This document shows, in pieces, positions 4,914 to 6,376 of a stretch of DNA of 6,376 nt. The DNA comes from an uncultured Kroppenstedtia sp. (GTDB lineage: Bacteria; Bacillota; Bacilli; Thermoactinomycetales; DSM-45169), in the NCBI GenBank assembly GCA_959600065.1, contig CAUGKZ010000105.1, forward strand, positions 1 to 6,376, read 5' to 3'. Positions within the stretch are counted from its first letter, which is position 1. Each line of letters opens with the position of its first letter. The notes beneath the pieces were generated by a model, which ran no database searches, was not told where the DNA came from, and saw only the letters and a program-made list of their open reading frames with translations. A program made the translations under genes and the position numbers.

Positions 4914-6088
4914 GCTTGTTCCCCCTTCCCAATTTCCCGGGCACCGTCGCCAATCCCTGACTCGTGGAACACCGCCTGGCGTCCGGTTTCAGCAAAATAC
5001 TGCTCCTCCACCTGCTGTCGGAAGGATTCCACCGCCTCCCGATGAACCAAGTTGACCGTACAGCCGCCAAACCCTGCCCCGGTCATGCGAGCACCGATAC
5101 ATCCCGGCACCTGGATCGCCGCTTCAAACAGACTGTCCAACTCTGGGCCCGTCACTTCATAATCTTCTTTTAGAGAATGGTGGGACTCTTTCATCAACTC
5201 ACCAAATCGGTGCAGATCTCCTGCAATCAGGGCCTGTTCCGACTGGAGAACGCGGGCATTTTCTGTAACCACATGGGTCAGCCGTTTTCTCAGTTGCGGG
5301 GATGTCACCGCCTCCTGGGCCTCCTGCCATGCCTCTTCCCCGACGCTCCCCAAATCTGTCGCTTCCGGAAGTCGCCGTCTCAGTTGCTGAAACCCTTCTT
5401 CACACTCCCGACGTCGTTCGTTGTAGCGAGATTCGGCGAGCTCCCGCACCTTGTTGGTGTGAATGATCAGCAACCGGTAATCCCTCAGTTGCAAGGGAAC
5501 ATGGCGATAATCCAATTGACGGCAATGGAGCAGGATGGCGTGACCCGCTTTGCCCATTCCGGAGGCAAAGGGATCCATGATCCCGCACTGAACCCCGATA
5601 AACCGGTTTTCCGACTGTTGGACCATCTGAATCAAATCCAACATCCTCCATGTGCGATCCTCCAGAGCAGCCAGCGCTACCCCCGTCGCCAATCCGATGG
5701 AAGCTGAAGAGGAGAGACCAGCTCCCGAGGGTAAATCCCCGTGATACAAAATATCCGCACCTGGCAGTTTGGCCCCGGCAGCGGCCAACTCCCGAATCAT
5801 TCCCTGTGGGAAATTGGCCCACCCCTCTCCCCGACGCCTCCCCACTTCATCGGCCTTGAACTCCGCCTGCTCTGCAAACCGGGTGGATGCCAGTCGGAAG
5901 ACCCCGTCTGTTCGTGGTCGAAGGACTGCCCAGGTCCCCCGGGTGAGTGCGGCGGGAAAGGCATACCCTCCCGTGTAATCCGTATGCTCCCCGATCAGGT
6001 TGACACGGCCTGGTGCGAAAAATAATCGGACCTCCCCTGGGCCATAGATGCTTGTGAAAGCTTCCAGCGCCGCTTCTCCACCACTCAC
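4901..6088 (-). CDS. galK: Galactokinase GalK
   Basis: A 395-residue cytoplasmic GHMP-family kinase that phosphorylates alpha-D-galactose with ATP to galactose-1-phosphate. The galactokinase signature GRVNLIGEHTDY is at residues 27-38. The ATP-binding loop LPSGAGLSSSAS is at 119-130. The expected catalytic base is Asp172, in CGIMDPFAS. GHMP motif 3, MTGAGFGGC, is at 335-343. All key residues are intact and the length is typical. The GTG start at 6088 overlaps the galT stop by 4 nt (GTGA), with a GGAAGGGG-like site about 11 nt upstream. The C-terminus runs past the usual GDGAREI end by about ten residues (ending AWRC), which creates the overlap with galE. The tight overlaps with galT and galE imply coupled translation of the three enzymes. 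Confidence 0.98.
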   Translation of the reverse strand: MSGGEAALEAFTSIYGPGEVRLFFAPGRVNLIGEHTDYTGGYAFPAALTRGTWAVLRPRTDGVFRLASTRFAEQAEFKADEVGRRRGEGWANFPQGMIRELAAAGAKLPGADILYHGDLPSGAGLSSSASIGLATGVALAALEDRTWRMLDLIQMVQQSENRFIGVQCGIMDPFASGMGKAGHAILLHCRQLDYRHVPLQLRDYRLLIIHTNKVRELAESRYNERRRECEEGFQQLRRRLPEATDLGSVGEEAWQEAQEAVTSPQLRKRLTHVVTENARVLQSEQALIAGDLHRFGELMKESHHSLKEDYEVTGPELDSLFEAAIQVPGCIGARMTGAGFGGCTVNLVHREAVESFRQQVEEQYFAETGRQAVFHESGIGDGAREIGKGEQAWRC

Positions 6089-6376
6089 CGCAATCCATCC
6101 CCTTCCTTTTCCAGAAACCGCTGATGCGCATCCCGGAGTTCCGTTGCCGTCTCTTCCACGGAACTGGGGTTGCAGGCCGCCCAGGCCCCCATCTCCGACG
6201 AAGCGTAATACTTGATCTTGTCCCGTTCCCTGAGCGGAGTGTAAAACTCAATATGGAAATGGTAATAACTCTCCACGTCTTCTCCGTTCACAGGACGTTG
6301 GTGCAACACCATCATATACGGAAAGGGACGGTTGAACAGGTTGTCCATCGCCCCGGTCATCTCCTTTAGAATCCCG
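6085..6376 (-). CDS. galT: Galactose-1-phosphate uridylyltransferase GalT (partial, C-terminus)
   Basis: The last 96 codons of galT; the start is beyond the right edge. The enzyme exchanges galactose-1-phosphate with UDP-glucose to give UDP-galactose and glucose-1-phosphate. The visible part carries the class I C-terminal core: MDNLFNRPFPYMMVLHQRP, then YYHFHIEFYTPLRERDKIKYYASSE, and the end EETATELRDAHQRFLEKEG. These align with the E. coli segment around FPYSMGWHGAP and LHAHFYPP, which holds the second metal-site histidines. The catalytic HPH motif and the N-terminal zinc site are not in the window. The TGA at 6085-6087 overlaps the galK GTG by 4 nt, so galT precedes galK. The order T-K-E differs from E. 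coli (E-T-K). Methionines at 6360 and 6348 are internal, not starts, because the frame stays open to the edge and homology continues. Confidence 0.95.
   Translation of the reverse strand, partial: GILKEMTGAMDNLFNRPFPYMMVLHQRPVNGEDVESYYHFHIEFYTPLRERDKIKYYASSEMGAWAACNPSSVEETATELRDAHQRFLEKEGDGLR

Noticed and set aside
5177..5707. A 176-codon plus-strand open frame opposite galK
   Set aside because: The galK frame is intact with all GHMP motifs through this stretch, so the opposite frame is a shadow.
5847..6251. A minus-strand frame of 134 codons spanning the galT/galK junction
   Set aside because: It overlaps the real galT end and galK start in another frame, has no motif, and its composition (Arg, Gly, Pro, Trp rich) is typical of an off-frame reading.
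1..6376. Mobile elements, CRISPR arrays, riboswitches or tRNA/rRNA genes
   Set aside because: No long terminal repeats, transposase-like proteins, spaced identical repeats or recognisable RNA gene sequences were seen; the window is almost wholly coding, and the three gaps hold only the short structures listed.

Overview
All recognisable genes lie on the minus strand, so transcription runs from high to low coordinates. The window holds the end of a Leloir galactose operon (galT, galK, galE), then a ROK-family repressor, then a sugar ABC importer (binding lipoprotein and two membrane permeases). Both ends are cut: galT lacks its N-terminal part and the second permease lacks most of its length. 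No tRNA, rRNA, CRISPR array, transposase or other mobile element was seen.

The organism is most likely a moderately GC-rich member of the Bacillota. The signs are strong AGGAGG-type ribosome binding sites, frequent GTG starts, a short lipoprotein signal peptide with a lipobox on the binding protein, and low-GC-Gram-positive-like protein sequences. A Thermoactinomycetaceae or Paenibacillaceae host would fit, but this is a guess without a database search.

Layout in order of transcription: galT (3' part, 6376 to 6085) overlaps galK (6088 to 4901) by 4 nt, and galK overlaps galE (4913 to 3918) by 13 nt, so the three enzymes form one tightly coupled unit. A gap of about 157 bp follows. It carries a candidate promoter (TTTACA-17-TGTAAA) whose two hexamers lie inside a perfect 8-bp inverted repeat, a good operator candidate. 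Next is the ROK regulator (about 3760 to 2549), whose start codon is uncertain. A 106-bp gap holds 10-bp-phased direct repeats, a small near-palindrome and a GC-rich hairpin just before the ribosome binding site of the binding-protein gene (2442 to 1159). A second GC-rich hairpin followed by a T-rich run separates that gene from the first permease (1103 to 126). The second permease starts at 126 with a 1-nt overlap (TGATG) and leaves the window.

Working model: the importer brings in a monosaccharide, probably galactose and/or glucose, because the binding protein resembles the Thermus thermophilus glucose/galactose-binding protein as I remember it. GalK phosphorylates galactose, GalT exchanges it with UDP-glucose, and GalE recycles UDP-galactose to UDP-glucose. 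The ROK protein probably senses a sugar and controls itself, the importer and perhaps the gal genes. No importer ATPase is visible, so it is encoded outside the window. The gene content is an ordinary galactose uptake and catabolism locus. The less ordinary signals are the intergenic regulatory structures, especially the two hairpins that bracket the binding-protein gene.
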